Source of the DNA: CAIKMD01 sp963740675
GTDB lineage: Bacteria > Pseudomonadota > Alphaproteobacteria > ATCC43930 > CGMCC-115725
DNA: 64,000 bases
Assembly: GCA_963740675.1 (NCBI GenBank)
Contig: CAVUFS010000001.1
Span: forward strand, 372,001 to 436,000
Direction: 5' to 3'
Shown piece by piece: positions 35,566 through 44,406 of the stretch (within the stretch, counting starts at the first letter, position 1; each line of letters opens with the position of its first letter). Position numbers and translations under genes: made by a program. The notes under the pieces are model-generated. The model had not been told where the DNA came from. It worked only from the letters and a program-made list of their open reading frames with translations, and searched no databases.

Positions 35566-35651
35566 GCCGGTGTGGCGGAATGGTAGACGCGACGGACTCA
35601 AAATCCGTTTCTCGCAAGGGAGTGGGGGTTCGAGTCCCTTCACCGGCACCA
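35566..35651 (+). tRNA. tRNA-Leu (CAA)
   Basis: The 86-base gene has acceptor stem GCCGGTG (35566-35572) pairing CACCGGC (35641-35647), an encoded ACCA end, D-arm GGCGGAATGGTAGACGC and anticodon stem ACGGA / TCCGT around CTCAAAA (anticodon CAA). A long variable arm (TTCTCGCAAGGGAGT) and T-arm GGGGGTTCGAGTCCC complete the class II tRNA. It stands alone; no integrase or repeat of its 3' end was seen nearby. Confidence 0.97.
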
Positions 35652-35790
35652 GTTACAAATCCCCTTGATCGCTTCGGGCAGTGGGCACGGTGCAGCGCCG
35701 ATTGAAGCGAGGTTGCAGCTTCAAGCGCCGGTTGCGCTTCATGGGGAGCGCCCATAAAGTTCTCCATAATTCGTTGTCGGGGAGGTTCTT

Positions 35791-36828
35791 ATGCGCAAAT
35801 TGCAGGCCGCGGTGGCCGCCGCGGTGGTTTTGATGGCTTCGGGCTCGGCGCACGCGCAAGACGCGGTCGCGCAATTCTTCAAAGGCAAGCAGCTCACGCT
35901 CTATGTCGCCTCGACGCCGGGCGGTGGTTATGACAGCTACGGCCGGCTGCTCGGGCAATACATCGGCAAATACATCCCCGGCAATCCAACGATCGTGCCG
36001 CAGAACATGCCGGGCGCGGGCGGCAACCGTCTCGCGGCCTATCTCTATAATGTGGCGCCCAAGGACGGCACCCAATTCGGCATCATTTTCCCGGGCGCCG
36101 TGCTCGATCCGCTGCTCGGCACCCAGCAGGTCCAGGACGATCCGTCGAAGCTCATCTATATGGGCAGCGCCAATGTCGAGACCTTCGTCTGCATCATGCG
36201 CAGCGACGCGCCGGTGAAGACCTATGAGGACGTTTTCAAGACTCAGATCACGCTGGCGGCCAGTGCGGCGGGCGGCTCGACCGTCGATATGCCGGCGCTC
36301 GAGAACAATCTGCTCGGCGCGCAGTGGAAGGTCGTGCGCGGCTATCCCGGCTCGCGCGAGATCAGCCTCGCGGTCGAGCAGGGCGAGGCGCAAGGCAATT
36401 GCGGCGTCGGCGTCTCCAGCATCGAGGTCGAGCATCCCGATTGGCAGACCAGCGGCAAGTACAAGGTCATCGCGCAGGAGACCAACAAGGGTCACCCGGT
36501 ACTCGACGCGCTGCACATCCCGCTGGTCTACAGCTTTGCCAAGAACGACGAGCAGCGCGAGGTGATGGAACTCGCCTATAGCCAGGAAATCTTCGGCCGG
36601 CCCTTCGTGATGCCGCCGAACGTCCCGAAAGAGCGCGTCGATGCGCTGCGCAAAGCGTTCATGCAGGCGATGAAGGACCCCGACTTGCTCGCCGACGCCA
36701 AGAAGCAGCGCCTCGATATCGAGCCGATCTCGGGCGAAGACGTGCAGGCGCTGGTCGCGAAAGTCTATGCCATGCCGGCGAACGTCGTCGCCAAAGCCAA
36801 GGAAGCGCTCGTCTACAAGGATAAGTGA
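35791..36828 (+). CDS. Tripartite tricarboxylate transporter-like solute-binding protein, copy 1
   Basis: A signal peptide (MRKLQAAVAAAVVLMASGSA ending HAQ) precedes a 320-residue periplasmic binding fold: FFKGKQLTLYVASTPGGGYD, GKYIPGNPTIVPQNMPGAGG and LYNVAPKDGTQFG. This is the Bug-like (TctC-related) pattern. GGGGAGG precedes ATG 35791. No TctA/TctB membrane genes are in the window. A second copy follows 96 bp downstream, about 70% identical by eye. It binds an organic acid of unknown identity. Confidence 0.85.
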   Translation: MRKLQAAVAAAVVLMASGSAHAQDAVAQFFKGKQLTLYVASTPGGGYDSYGRLLGQYIGKYIPGNPTIVPQNMPGAGGNRLAAYLYNVAPKDGTQFGIIFPGAVLDPLLGTQQVQDDPSKLIYMGSANVETFVCIMRSDAPVKTYEDVFKTQITLAASAAGGSTVDMPALENNLLGAQWKVVRGYPGSREISLAVEQGEAQGNCGVGVSSIEVEHPDWQTSGKYKVIAQETNKGHPVLDALHIPLVYSFAKNDEQREVMELAYSQEIFGRPFVMPPNVPKERVDALRKAFMQAMKDPDLLADAKKQRLDIEPISGEDVQALVAKVYAMPANVVAKAKEALVYKDK

Positions 36829-36924
36829 GTCCGTTGGGGCTCGCGCTGGCGCGGCTTGCTCCGGCACGCTTGCGCTGGCATGGGCGCGCCCATAGTGTTC
36901 GCCGCCCTTGGCGGAGAACCTTCG

Positions 36925-37963
36925 ATGCGCAAATGGACTGCAGCCGTGATTACGGCTGTGTTATTGGCGACTTGCATGACGGCGCAAGCACAGGATTCGG
37001 TCGAGTTCGTTCTATAGGGGCAAACAGCTCAAGCTCTATATCGCCTCGACCCCAGGTGGCGCCTTCGACGGCTATGGGCGGCTCCTCGCGCAACACATGG
37101 GAAAATACATTCCCGGCAATCCGACGATCTTGCCTGTGAACATGCCGGGCGCGGGCAGCCACCGTCTCGGCACCTATCTCTATTCCGTCGCGCCGAAGGA
37201 CGGCAGCGAATTCGCGATCATCTTTCCGGGCGCCATCCTCGATCCGCTGATCGGTACGCAGAAATTCGAGGAAGATCCGAGCAAGTTCAATTATCTCGGC
37301 AGCGCCAATATCGACACCTTCGTGTGTCTCATGCGCGCCGATGCACCGATCAAGACTTTCGAAGAGGCGCTGAAGACGCAGGTGACTTTGGCGGCGAGCG
37401 CCGATGGCGGCTCGACCGTCGATCTGCCCGCGCTCGAGACCAACCTTCTCGGTGCCAAATGGCGGATCGTGCGCGGCTATCCGGGCTCGCGCGAGATCAA
37501 CCTCGCCATCGAGCAGGGCGAGGTGAACGGTACCTGTGGCATGGGCTGGAGCAGCATTCAGCTCCAAAATCCCGACTGGGTGACCAACGGCAAGTTCCGC
37601 CTCCTCGCGCAGGAGACGACCAAGGGCCACGCCGTGCTCAACGGGATGAACGTCCCGCTCACCTATCGTTTTGCCAAGACCGAGTCCGACCGCGCGGTGA
37701 TGGAGTTCGCTTACAGCCAAGAGCTTTTCGGCCGGCCCTTCGTGCTGCCACCCGGCGTGCCGGCTGCGCGCGTCGCCGCCATGCGCCAAGGGTTCCTATC
37801 GGCGCTCAAGGACGCTGATCTGCTCGCCGACGCCAAGAAGCAGCGGCTGGAGATCAATCCGCTTTCGGGCGAAGAGGTGCAACAGCTTGTCGCGAAGGTC
37901 TACGCGATGCCGCCCGACATCGTCGCCAAGGCCAAGGACGCGCTCGTTTATAAGGGGAAGTGA
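36925..37963 (+). CDS. Solute-binding protein paralogue, copy 2, one +1 frameshift
   Basis: ATG 36925 opens a signal peptide (MRKWTAAVITAVLLATCMTA ending QAQ) that runs into a stop after EFVL. Dropping one G near 37008 (GAGTTCGTTC for GAGTTCTTC) gives EFFYRGKQLKLYIASTPGG and continues in the next frame to the end (LVYKGK). Length is 3n+1. The mature part matches copy 1 throughout. Both copies share ATGCGCAAAT at the start and GCGCCCATA about 40 bases upstream, so the duplication included the leader region. The downstream fold is intact, so a sequencing error is likely. Confidence 0.8.
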
Positions 37964-37995
37964 GCTTTCGGCATTAGCCTCGGAATATCAAAAAT

Positions 37996-38071
37996 CGTCA
38001 TGACCGGGCTTGTTCCGGCCATCCATGAATTTGCTTCAACACATGGATGCCCGGCACAAGGCTGGCATGAA
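37996..38071. repeat. Bipartite palindromic repeat R7
   Basis: The left half is CGTCATGACCGGGCTTGTTC...GGCCATCCA and the right half is CATGGATGCCCGGCACAAG...CATGAAG. It sits between the convergent solute-binding and LLM genes; its right end is slightly decayed. Confidence 0.8.
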
Positions 38072-38094
38072 GTGAATGAGTTAAGGGTGCGCCC

Positions 38095-39183
38095 TTAGAA
38101 GGGCTGATAGTCGCGGAGTTGCGGGATCACCTTCTCGCCGAAAAGGCGGATCGACCGCATCAGATCGGCCTCGGCGAGATTGCTGAAATTGAATTCGCCG
38201 AAGAAGGTGTCGAACACGCCTTCGGTCGCGATCTTCTTCAGCTTCTTCGCCACGGTGTCGGGCGAGCCGATCAGGATCAGATCGTGCGCTAAGAGCCAAT
38301 CGGGATCGAGCAGATGCAGCGCGATATCGGCGGCGCCGAATTCCTTGCGCTCGATGTAGCGCTGCGCATGCTCCTGCTGAAAGCGTTTTAGCTCCGCGGG
38401 ATCGTCGGTCTCGGGCAGGAAGCCGCGATAAGCCTGGCCTGCTTCGGCGAGCGCGGTCTTCAGCGCCTTCTCGTCGGTCTCGTCGACATAGACCACGGTC
38501 GAATAGGCGAGGTTGGGCTTGCTCTTATGGCCGGCCTTTTTCCAATCCTCGAGAAATTTGCGATAGCGCGGCGCGCTATCCTCGCGCGGCGCAATCAGGA
38601 AATAGCCGACATTGATACCCTCGCGCGCGCAGAACTCGAGCGTTGCGCTGTCGCGCGTCTCGATCCAGAGCGGCGGGCAGGGCTTTTGCAGCGGCGGCAC
38701 GGCGAGCGCGACGTTATCGGCGTGATGATGCTTGCCGTGGAAAGTGAAATTCGGCGTGCCGGCGAAAGCGGCACGCAGGAATTTGACGAATTCCAGCGTC
38801 ACCTCGCGGCGATTCTCGAAATTGACGCCGAAGGGCTCGAAGATGCGCGGCGTAATGCCGGGGACAAGGCCGATATCGAGCCGGCCGCCAAGCATCTGAT
38901 CGGCGACCGCGAGCTCCTCGGCGAGGCGTAGCGATTGATGCAGCGGCACGACATGGCCCATGCCGCCGAGGCGCATGCGCTTGGTGCGCGCGCCGGCGCC
39001 CACCGTGTAGAGGCTCGGCGCCGACATCCAGCTCTCATTCGGGTTGAAGTGGTGCTCGACACAGAAGCCATAATCGAAGCCGAGCTCGTCGCAGAGCTGG
39101 AGCTCGCGCCAGAGCTGCTCGTAACGCTGCGCCGGGGTCATGCCCTTCTTGCCCCAGACATGCGCGAAATGGGCGAATTTCAT
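38095..39183 (-). CDS. LLM-class flavin-dependent oxidoreductase
   Basis: The 362-residue luciferase-like TIM barrel has FGYDYGFCVEHHFNPNESW-like LGFDYGFCVEHHFNPNESW, RLGGMGHVVPLHQSLRLAEE and GRLDIGLVPGITPRIFEPFG, the FMN/coenzyme pocket of the family. AGGTGACG precedes ATG 39183. Such enzymes hydroxylate or cleave alkanes, sulfonates or aromatic compounds with FMNH2 supplied by a reductase. It is a stand-alone gene between palindromic repeats. Confidence 0.85.
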   Translation of the reverse strand: MKFAHFAHVWGKKGMTPAQRYEQLWRELQLCDELGFDYGFCVEHHFNPNESWMSAPSLYTVGAGARTKRMRLGGMGHVVPLHQSLRLAEELAVADQMLGGRLDIGLVPGITPRIFEPFGVNFENRREVTLEFVKFLRAAFAGTPNFTFHGKHHHADNVALAVPPLQKPCPPLWIETRDSATLEFCAREGINVGYFLIAPREDSAPRYRKFLEDWKKAGHKSKPNLAYSTVVYVDETDEKALKTALAEAGQAYRGFLPETDDPAELKRFQQEHAQRYIERKEFGAADIALHLLDPDWLLAHDLILIGSPDTVAKKLKKIATEGVFDTFFGEFNFSNLAEADLMRSIRLFGEKVIPQLRDYQPF

Positions 39184-39284
39184 AACGTCACCTGGTTTTT
39201 GGCCCGAGCTAGTATTTTAGCAGGTCGTTGCACAGGGATCACGCATCCTGCACACCCTTTATCCTCACCCTGACTTTATCCTCA

Positions 39285-39332
39285 CTCTGAGCGGAGCGCG
39301 CAGCGCGTCGTCGCCCTTCGACAAGCTCAGAG
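39285..39332. repeat. Inverted repeat with 8-bp ends (CTCTGAGC/GCTCAGAG)
   Basis: Perfect 8-bp ends CTCTGAGC (39285-39292) and GCTCAGAG (39325-39332) enclose GGAGCGCGCAGCGCG and CCCTTCGACAA. It is a different family from the GTCAT palindromes. The flanking 39257-39291 also has a near-direct repeat (TTTATCCTCACCCTGA / TTTATCCTCACTCTGA). It lies in the promoter region of the MFS gene at 39382. Confidence 0.6.
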
Positions 39333-39381
39333 GGCGCAGGATGGTCTTGCAACGATCGCGGGTTGGGGAGAGAATTGCCGC

Positions 39382-40608
39382 ATGATCTCTCGCGATGCGC
39401 GCGTCAACATTCTCATCGGCAACGGCCACTTCCTTTCGCATTTCTATACGCTCAGCCTGCCGCCGCTTTTCCTGTTTCTGCAAAACGATTTCCACATCAC
39501 CTATGCCGAGATCGGCCTCGTGCCGGTGGTGATGTCGATCATGGCGGCGATCATGCAGACGCCCTATGGCTTTCTGGTCGACCGTTTCGGCGCGCGACGG
39601 TTCCTTGTCATCAACACCTTGATCATGTCGCTCGCGATTTCGGCCATGGGCTTCGCCGGTTCTTACTGGCAACTCGTCGTGCTTGCCGGGATTTCGGGCG
39701 CGGCGAACGCGGTCTATCACCCGGCCGATTATACGATCCTCGCAGCGTCGATCCGGCCCGAGAAAATGGGGCAGGCCTTCGCCATCCACACCTTCACGGG
39801 CAATGCCGGCTTCGCGCTGGCACCGCCGGTCGTCGCCGTGCTCGCGAGCTTCTTCGGCTGGCGCGAGGCGCTGATGATCGTCGGCCTGATCGGTGTGCCG
39901 GTCGCGGCGGCGATCGTCTGGCAAAGCTCGATCCTGCAAGACGTCGCCGGCACGCAGAAGAAGAAGTCGTCGAGCATGACGCTCAGCGCGCTCGTCTTCG
40001 ATCGCACGATGATCCTGTTCTTCTGCTTCTATCTCCTGGGCTCGGCGGCGGGCAGCGGCGTGCAGGCCTGGCTGATCACCATCCTGCATCAGGTGAAGGG
40101 CGTGCCGCTGGAACTCGCCTCCGCCGCGCTCACCGCCTACATGGTAGGCACGATGAGCGGCATCATCTTCGGTGGCTGGGTCGTCGATCGCTCCAAGCGC
40201 TATGTAATGATGCTGGTAGCAGCGTTGACCGGCGCGTCCTCGATCCTGACCTTCATCGTCGGCGTCACGCCGGTCACCGGCCCGATCGCGATCGGGCTGA
40301 TGTTCCTCTCGGGTCTCGGCCTCGGTGGCAGCCGCACGCCGCGCGATATCATGCTGAAAGACGCCGTGCCGCCGTCGGAGATCGGCAAGGTCTTCGGCTT
40401 CGTCTCATCGGGCCTCGCACTCGGCAGCGCGCTGACGCCGGTGCCGTTCGGCTATCTCATCGATAACGGCTACGGCAATTGGGTACTGGTCATCGCGTCC
40501 ATCATCCTGGTCGCGAGCGTCTTCTGCATGGGCACGGCGCGCGCCTCGGGCAAGAGCCAGGCCGCGCTCGACGCCGAAGCGGCCGAGGCTGCTGGGGCCG
40601 CGGAGTAG
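39382..40608 (+). CDS. MFS transporter
   Basis: The 408-residue protein has 12 predicted membrane segments, with FLVDRFGARRFLVINTLIMS after TM2 and IFGGWVVDRSKRYVMM in the second half. Other family-like segments are NAVYHPADYTILAASIRPEK and GLGLGGSRTPRDIMLKDAVP. GGGGAGAG precedes ATG 39382. It is an unassigned member of a nitrate/fosmidomycin-resistance-like group. It stands alone; substrate unknown. Confidence 0.85.
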   Translation: MISRDARVNILIGNGHFLSHFYTLSLPPLFLFLQNDFHITYAEIGLVPVVMSIMAAIMQTPYGFLVDRFGARRFLVINTLIMSLAISAMGFAGSYWQLVVLAGISGAANAVYHPADYTILAASIRPEKMGQAFAIHTFTGNAGFALAPPVVAVLASFFGWREALMIVGLIGVPVAAAIVWQSSILQDVAGTQKKKSSSMTLSALVFDRTMILFFCFYLLGSAAGSGVQAWLITILHQVKGVPLELASAALTAYMVGTMSGIIFGGWVVDRSKRYVMMLVAALTGASSILTFIVGVTPVTGPIAIGLMFLSGLGLGGSRTPRDIMLKDAVPPSEIGKVFGFVSSGLALGSALTPVPFGYLIDNGYGNWVLVIASIILVASVFCMGTARASGKSQAALDAEAAEAAGAAE

Positions 40609-40628
40609 AGGCGCGCTCGCTTTTAATT

Positions 40629-40709
40629 CGTCATCGCGAGGCCGCGTAGCGGCCGTGGCGATCCAGTCTGCTTCAGCAACTGGATTGCTTCGCTTCGCTC
40701 GCAATGACG
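40629..40709. repeat. Bipartite palindromic repeat R8 (mixed halves)
   Basis: The left half CGTCATCGCGAGGCCGCGTA...GGCGATCCAG uses a GGCCGC stem, and the right half CTGGATTGCTTCGCTTCGC...CGCAATGACG uses the stem of R1. The same right half is found in R1, which shows that halves are exchanged between elements. Confidence 0.85.
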
Positions 40710-40727
40710 ACGAATAGCTAGCCGGGC

Positions 40728-41693
40728 CTACACCACCATCACGATCTTGCCGAAATGCGCATTGGTGCGCATATGCGCTTGCGCTGCTTCGGCCTCGTCG
40801 AGTTTGAACACGCGGTCGATCGGGATCGCGAGCTTGCCGGCGCTCACGGCGTCCCAGATATCGGCGCGCATATTGCGCACTTCGGCGCGCAGCTCGTCCG
40901 GCGAGCGGGTCTGGTGGGTCACGCCGATATAGGCGATGCGCTTGTTGGCGTGCATCTGGAAATCGAACTCGCCGCGCCCGCCGCCGAGGCGTCCGACATT
41001 GATGATGCGGCCGAGGACCGCGGCGGCTTTCATGTTCTCGTTGGCGACCGAGGCCGAGACCATGTCGATGATGACATTGACGCCCTTGCCGTCCGTCGCC
41101 TTCAGCACCTCTTCCGACCAGTTCGGCTTGGCTGTGTCGATGGCGAGATCGGCGCCGTGGTCTTTGAGCTTTCCGCGGCGCGCCTCGTTGGTCGAGGTAC
41201 CCATGACCAGTTTCGCGCCTTTGAGCTTGGCGATCTGCATCCCCATGATGCCGACGCCGGAGCTCGCGCCCTGGATGAGGACACTTTCGCCCGGCTGCAG
41301 CCGCGCATTGGTGACGATCGCGTCGTGCATGGTGCCGAGCGCGCTGGGGAAGGTCGCAGCCTGCTCCCAGCTCATATTGTTCGCGGGGATTACCGAGACG
41401 CGGCCCCAATCGGCGACGGTGTATTCGGCATAGGTGCCCCTTGTGCTGCACATCACGCGGTCGCCGACTTTCACGCCCTGGACCTCGGCGCCGCATTCGA
41501 CCACTTCGCCCGAGCATTCGATGCCTGGGATCGTGCCGGTGACGCGGGTATGGCCCGAGCCATAGGCGCCGGGCAGCTCGGCGCGGTTGAGGCCGATAGC
41601 GCGGACCTTGATCAGCACTTCGTTCGGCTTCGGCTTGGGCATCGGCACGTCGCGGATTTCGAGCGCGTTTTCGCCGACAACAGCAGCTTTCAT
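40728..41693 (-). CDS. MDR-family quinone oxidoreductase
   Basis: The 321-residue protein starts MKAAVVGENALEIRDVPMPK and carries LIQGASSGVGIMGMQIAKL, the NADPH-binding motif of quinone oxidoreductases, and ILRIGLNRAEL-like AIGLNRAELPGAYGSG. It has no structural zinc lobe. GGGAGGA precedes ATG 41693. It is divergent from the ligA-like gene (68-bp gap), sharing a promoter region, and could reduce a quinone produced in aromatic catabolism. Confidence 0.85.
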   Translation of the reverse strand: MKAAVVGENALEIRDVPMPKPKPNEVLIKVRAIGLNRAELPGAYGSGHTRVTGTIPGIECSGEVVECGAEVQGVKVGDRVMCSTRGTYAEYTVADWGRVSVIPANNMSWEQAATFPSALGTMHDAIVTNARLQPGESVLIQGASSGVGIMGMQIAKLKGAKLVMGTSTNEARRGKLKDHGADLAIDTAKPNWSEEVLKATDGKGVNVIIDMVSASVANENMKAAAVLGRIINVGRLGGGRGEFDFQMHANKRIAYIGVTHQTRSPDELRAEVRNMRADIWDAVSAGKLAIPIDRVFKLDEAEAAQAHMRTNAHFGKIVMVV

Positions 41694-41761
41694 GATGGTC
41701 CTCCCATTCTTTCGACGATCGCTAGCACAATTGGCGCGAGGCGGATAGCAGGGCTAAAATC

Positions 41762-42065
41762 ATGGCCATGACCGATTATTGGCTGAGCAAACTCATCTAC
41801 GACCTGCAGGCGCCTGGGGCGACGGCGGAATACCGGGCGGATCGCCAGAAGGTGATTGCACGTTATCCGCAGCTCGCGCCTGAAACGGTGCAGGCCCTAC
41901 TGAGCGATGACGTCGCGTTTCTTGCGCCGCGCGTGAACGCATATCTCTTGCGTTATTATTTCGGCTTCGCCGGGATGAGCGACGCTGCTGTTTCTCGAGA
42001 AGCTTCATGCGATGAAGCCCGGGGCGGCGCCAAAGAAAGAGGCAGGGGAGGCAAGCCATGGCTGA
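41762..42065 (+). CDS. LigA-like small subunit of an extradiol (type II) dioxygenase, one +1 frameshift
   Basis: The N-terminal 70 residues (MTDYWLSKLIYDLQAPG, EYRADRQKVIARYP, VNAYLLRYYFGFAGMS) match LigA, the alpha subunit of protocatechuate 4,5-dioxygenase-type enzymes. After GMSD the frame is wrong; dropping one base near 41982 gives LLFLEKLHAMKPGAAPKKEA and a stop at 42063-42065. Length is 3n+1, about 100 residues. The repaired gene overlaps the ligB-like start by 8 bp (ATGGCTGA), a coupling arrangement typical of ligA-ligB pairs. The function is aromatic ring cleavage with LigB. Confidence 0.75.
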
Positions 42066-42882
42066 ATTCGTCGGCGCTTTCGCGGCGAGCCACGCGCCGC
42101 TCATCGCGCGCGATTGGGACAAGCTCCCGGCCGCCAGCCGCGAGATCATCACCGGCGATTTCCGTGAGCTGGGCCGGCGCCTCACCGCGGCGAAGCCCGA
42201 TGTGCTGGTGGTCCTGTCGCCCGATCATTGGACGAATTTCTTTCTCGATAATCTGCCGAGCATCTGCATCGGCGTCGGCGAAAGCCATGACGGTCCGCCC
42301 GAACCGTTCATGAAGAATTTCCCGTGGCGCCCGATCCCCGGTCACGCGGCGCTCGGCCAGCACATCGCCGCGACCGCGCTGAAAGACGATTTCGAGCCGT
42401 CGATCTCGCATCGCCTCGCGCTCGATCACGGTTTTTGCATCCCGCTCCAGAAGATGGAATTGGCGAATTTGCCGCGCATCGTGCCGATCGTGGTCAACGA
42501 TCTCGAGCCGCCGATGCCGAGCATCAAGCGCTGCCTTGCCTGGGGCAAGCTCTTGGCTAAGGCCATCGCCTCTTATCCCGAGAACATCCGCGTCGCGATC
42601 TTCGCCACCGGCGGGCTCAGTCATTCGATCGGCGAGCCGACGATGGGCGCAATCGACGAGGCGTTCGACCGCGACTGTATCAAGGCGTTCGAAAACGGCG
42701 CCGAAGGCCCGCTGACGGCGCTACTCGATGCGCGCATGGAAGCGGCCGGCAACGGCACGCATGAGGTGCGCAATTGGGTGATCGCCCATGCGGCCGCCGG
42801 CGGCCGCGGCTTCGACCTCATCGATTACCGCAATATGCCCGAGGTCTATGTCGGTTGCGGCTGGGCGTCGTGGAGCGCGTGA
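42058..42882 (+). CDS. LigB-like catalytic subunit of an extradiol dioxygenase
   Basis: The 274-residue protein has the LigB fold with iron-ligand histidines in FAASHAPLIARDW and LVVLSPDHWTNFF, followed by DHGFCIPLQKM and FATGGLSHSIGEPT. LigB with LigA cleaves a catecholic ring next to the hydroxyl groups using Fe(II) and O2. Its start overlaps ligA. Its 3' end overlaps the convergent MFS gene by 65 bp and a palindromic repeat lies just beyond. The substrate is not evident; protocatechuate- or gallate-type acids are family precedents. Confidence 0.85.
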   Translation: MAEFVGAFAASHAPLIARDWDKLPAASREIITGDFRELGRRLTAAKPDVLVVLSPDHWTNFFLDNLPSICIGVGESHDGPPEPFMKNFPWRPIPGHAALGQHIAATALKDDFEPSISHRLALDHGFCIPLQKMELANLPRIVPIVVNDLEPPMPSIKRCLAWGKLLAKAIASYPENIRVAIFATGGLSHSIGEPTMGAIDEAFDRDCIKAFENGAEGPLTALLDARMEAAGNGTHEVRNWVIAHAAAGGRGFDLIDYRNMPEVYVGCGWASWSA

Positions 42883-44362
42883 TCGCCATTGCTGTCGTCA
42901 TTCCCGCGAGGAGCGGGAAGCGATGAAGCAACACCAGCGCTGCATCGCCTGGATTCTCCGCTTTCGCGGGAATGACGAAGTTTAAAGGTTTGTACGGCGA
43001 TAATTCCTCCAGCGTCTTGCCCTTGGTCTCGATGGCGTAGAAGTACGACAGCACGCCGCCGATCAGCGCGAGGCCGCCGAAATAGAGGAACAGCGAGCCG
43101 GTGCCGTAGGGAAGCATCCAGGCGATGACGTTGGGGCCGAGCGCCGCGGCAACGCGCTGCCAGGCGCCGCCGACCGCGCCGCCGAAGGCACGGATGCGTG
43201 TCGGATAGATCTCGCTGGTATAGAGGTTGAGCGCGAGCGACAGCGACGACATGAAGAACATGCCGAAGGTGACGAAGGTAAGGATCGCCTCCGCGCTGTC
43301 GGCGCCGTGGTGCCAGAGCGCGAGCAGGGTGATTCCGCCGATGAAGAAGGCGGTGGTGAACCAGATGCGCCGGCCGATGAGATCGATGAAGAAGGCGCAG
43401 CACACCGCGCTGACGATGCCCGCCAGGCTGGTGATCATGCCGTATTTCAGCGCATCGGCGACCGAGAGATGGAAGACGGTGCGGTAGAGCGTCGGCAGCC
43501 AGGTGAGGAGACCATAGGTGGTCGAGAAGCAGCAAAACCAGAACGCCCAATCGCTCAGCGTACGCTTCAGATAGATGCCTTCGAAAATCTCGAACCAGCG
43601 TGTGCGCTGCGGCGTAGCGCTGACGACCGCGGCGATATTTGGCGGCGGCAAAATCTTGCCCGAGCGGCGGATCGATTCCTCGATGTCGCTGACGACGCGA
43701 TCCGCTTCGGCGAGCCGGCCTTTCTGCACCAACCAGCGCGGCAATTCCGGCAGCATGAAGCGCATGACGAAGACCAGCAGCGCCGGCAGGCCGCCGACAT
43801 AGAACATCGTCTGCCAGCCGAGCGTCGGTACCAGCAGATAGCCGAACACGCCGGCGCAAACGAGGCCGATGCCGAACACCATCTGGAACAAGAGATAGAA
43901 GCGGCCGCGCACTTCGGCGCGGGCGATCTCGTTGACATAGGTGTTGGCAATCGGCACCTCGGCGCCGAGGCCGATGCCCTGGATGAAGCGGAAGACGATC
44001 AGCGAGGTCGGACCCCAGGCGAAAGCGCAGGCGATGCTCATCACGCTGAACAAGCCGATGGCCATCGTGGTGATGAAGAGCCGGCCCCAGATCTCCGCCG
44101 CCCAGCCGGCGATGATCGCGCCGATGAGCTGGCCGAAGAACGCGGCCGACAACACGAGCCCGATCTCCGCCGGATTCATCTGCCATGGGCCGGCCAAAGC
44201 TGGCAGCGCATAGGCAATCGCCAGCAGATCGACGGCGTCGAAGAACGTGCCGATGCCGACGATGATGCGCGCTTTGACATGCCACCACGAGATCGGCAGC
44301 CGCTCCATGCGCGCGAGAATCTCCGCGCCCGAATGCGTCCCCAGGCTTTCTGCAATCGCCAT
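42818..44362 (-). CDS. MFS transporter with repeat-derived C-terminus
   Basis: The core has 12 membrane segments and belongs to the AAHS/sugar-porter group: FFDAVDLLAIAYALPALAG, AGWAAEIWGRLFITTMAIG, GIGLGAEVPIANTYVNE and RWLVQKGRLAEADR. ATG 44362 is preceded by GGGAGG. The family domain ends near YAIETKGKTLEELSPY. About 55 further residues derive from palindromic repeat R9 and from antisense ligB sequence. Its position beside ligA-ligB suggests uptake of an aromatic acid. Total length is 514 residues. Confidence 0.85.
   Translation of the reverse strand: MAIAESLGTHSGAEILARMERLPISWWHVKARIIVGIGTFFDAVDLLAIAYALPALAGPWQMNPAEIGLVLSAAFFGQLIGAIIAGWAAEIWGRLFITTMAIGLFSVMSIACAFAWGPTSLIVFRFIQGIGLGAEVPIANTYVNEIARAEVRGRFYLLFQMVFGIGLVCAGVFGYLLVPTLGWQTMFYVGGLPALLVFVMRFMLPELPRWLVQKGRLAEADRVVSDIEESIRRSGKILPPPNIAAVVSATPQRTRWFEIFEGIYLKRTLSDWAFWFCCFSTTYGLLTWLPTLYRTVFHLSVADALKYGMITSLAGIVSAVCCAFFIDLIGRRIWFTTAFFIGGITLLALWHHGADSAEAILTFVTFGMFFMSSLSLALNLYTSEIYPTRIRAFGGAVGGAWQRVAAALGPNVIAWMLPYGTGSLFLYFGGLALIGGVLSYFYAIETKGKTLEELSPYKPLNFVIPAKAENPGDAALVLLHRFPLLAGMTTAMAITRSTTPSRNRHRPRAYCGNR
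42896..42977. repeat. Bipartite palindromic repeat R9 (inside the MFS C-terminus)
   Basis: The left half begins CGTCATTCCCGCGAGGAGCG and ends with a decayed anchor; the right half ends CTGGATTCTCCGCTTTCGCG then GGAATGACG. It lies inside the antisense reading frame of the MFS gene, where it encodes the segment FVIPAKAENPGDAALVLLHR. Confidence 0.8.
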
Positions 44363-44406
44363 GCTTTCCTCCCCCGAAGCGAGATTATTCTCGCACAACC
44401 AACGAT

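Noticed and set aside
35566..35651. Integration site (attB) at tRNA-Leu
   Set aside because: No integrase gene, no second copy of the tRNA 3' end and no change in base composition was found nearby.
39285..39332. Insertion sequence end (inverted repeat)
   Set aside because: The enclosed 32 bp encode nothing, and no partner end or transposase is present; kept as a plain inverted repeat.
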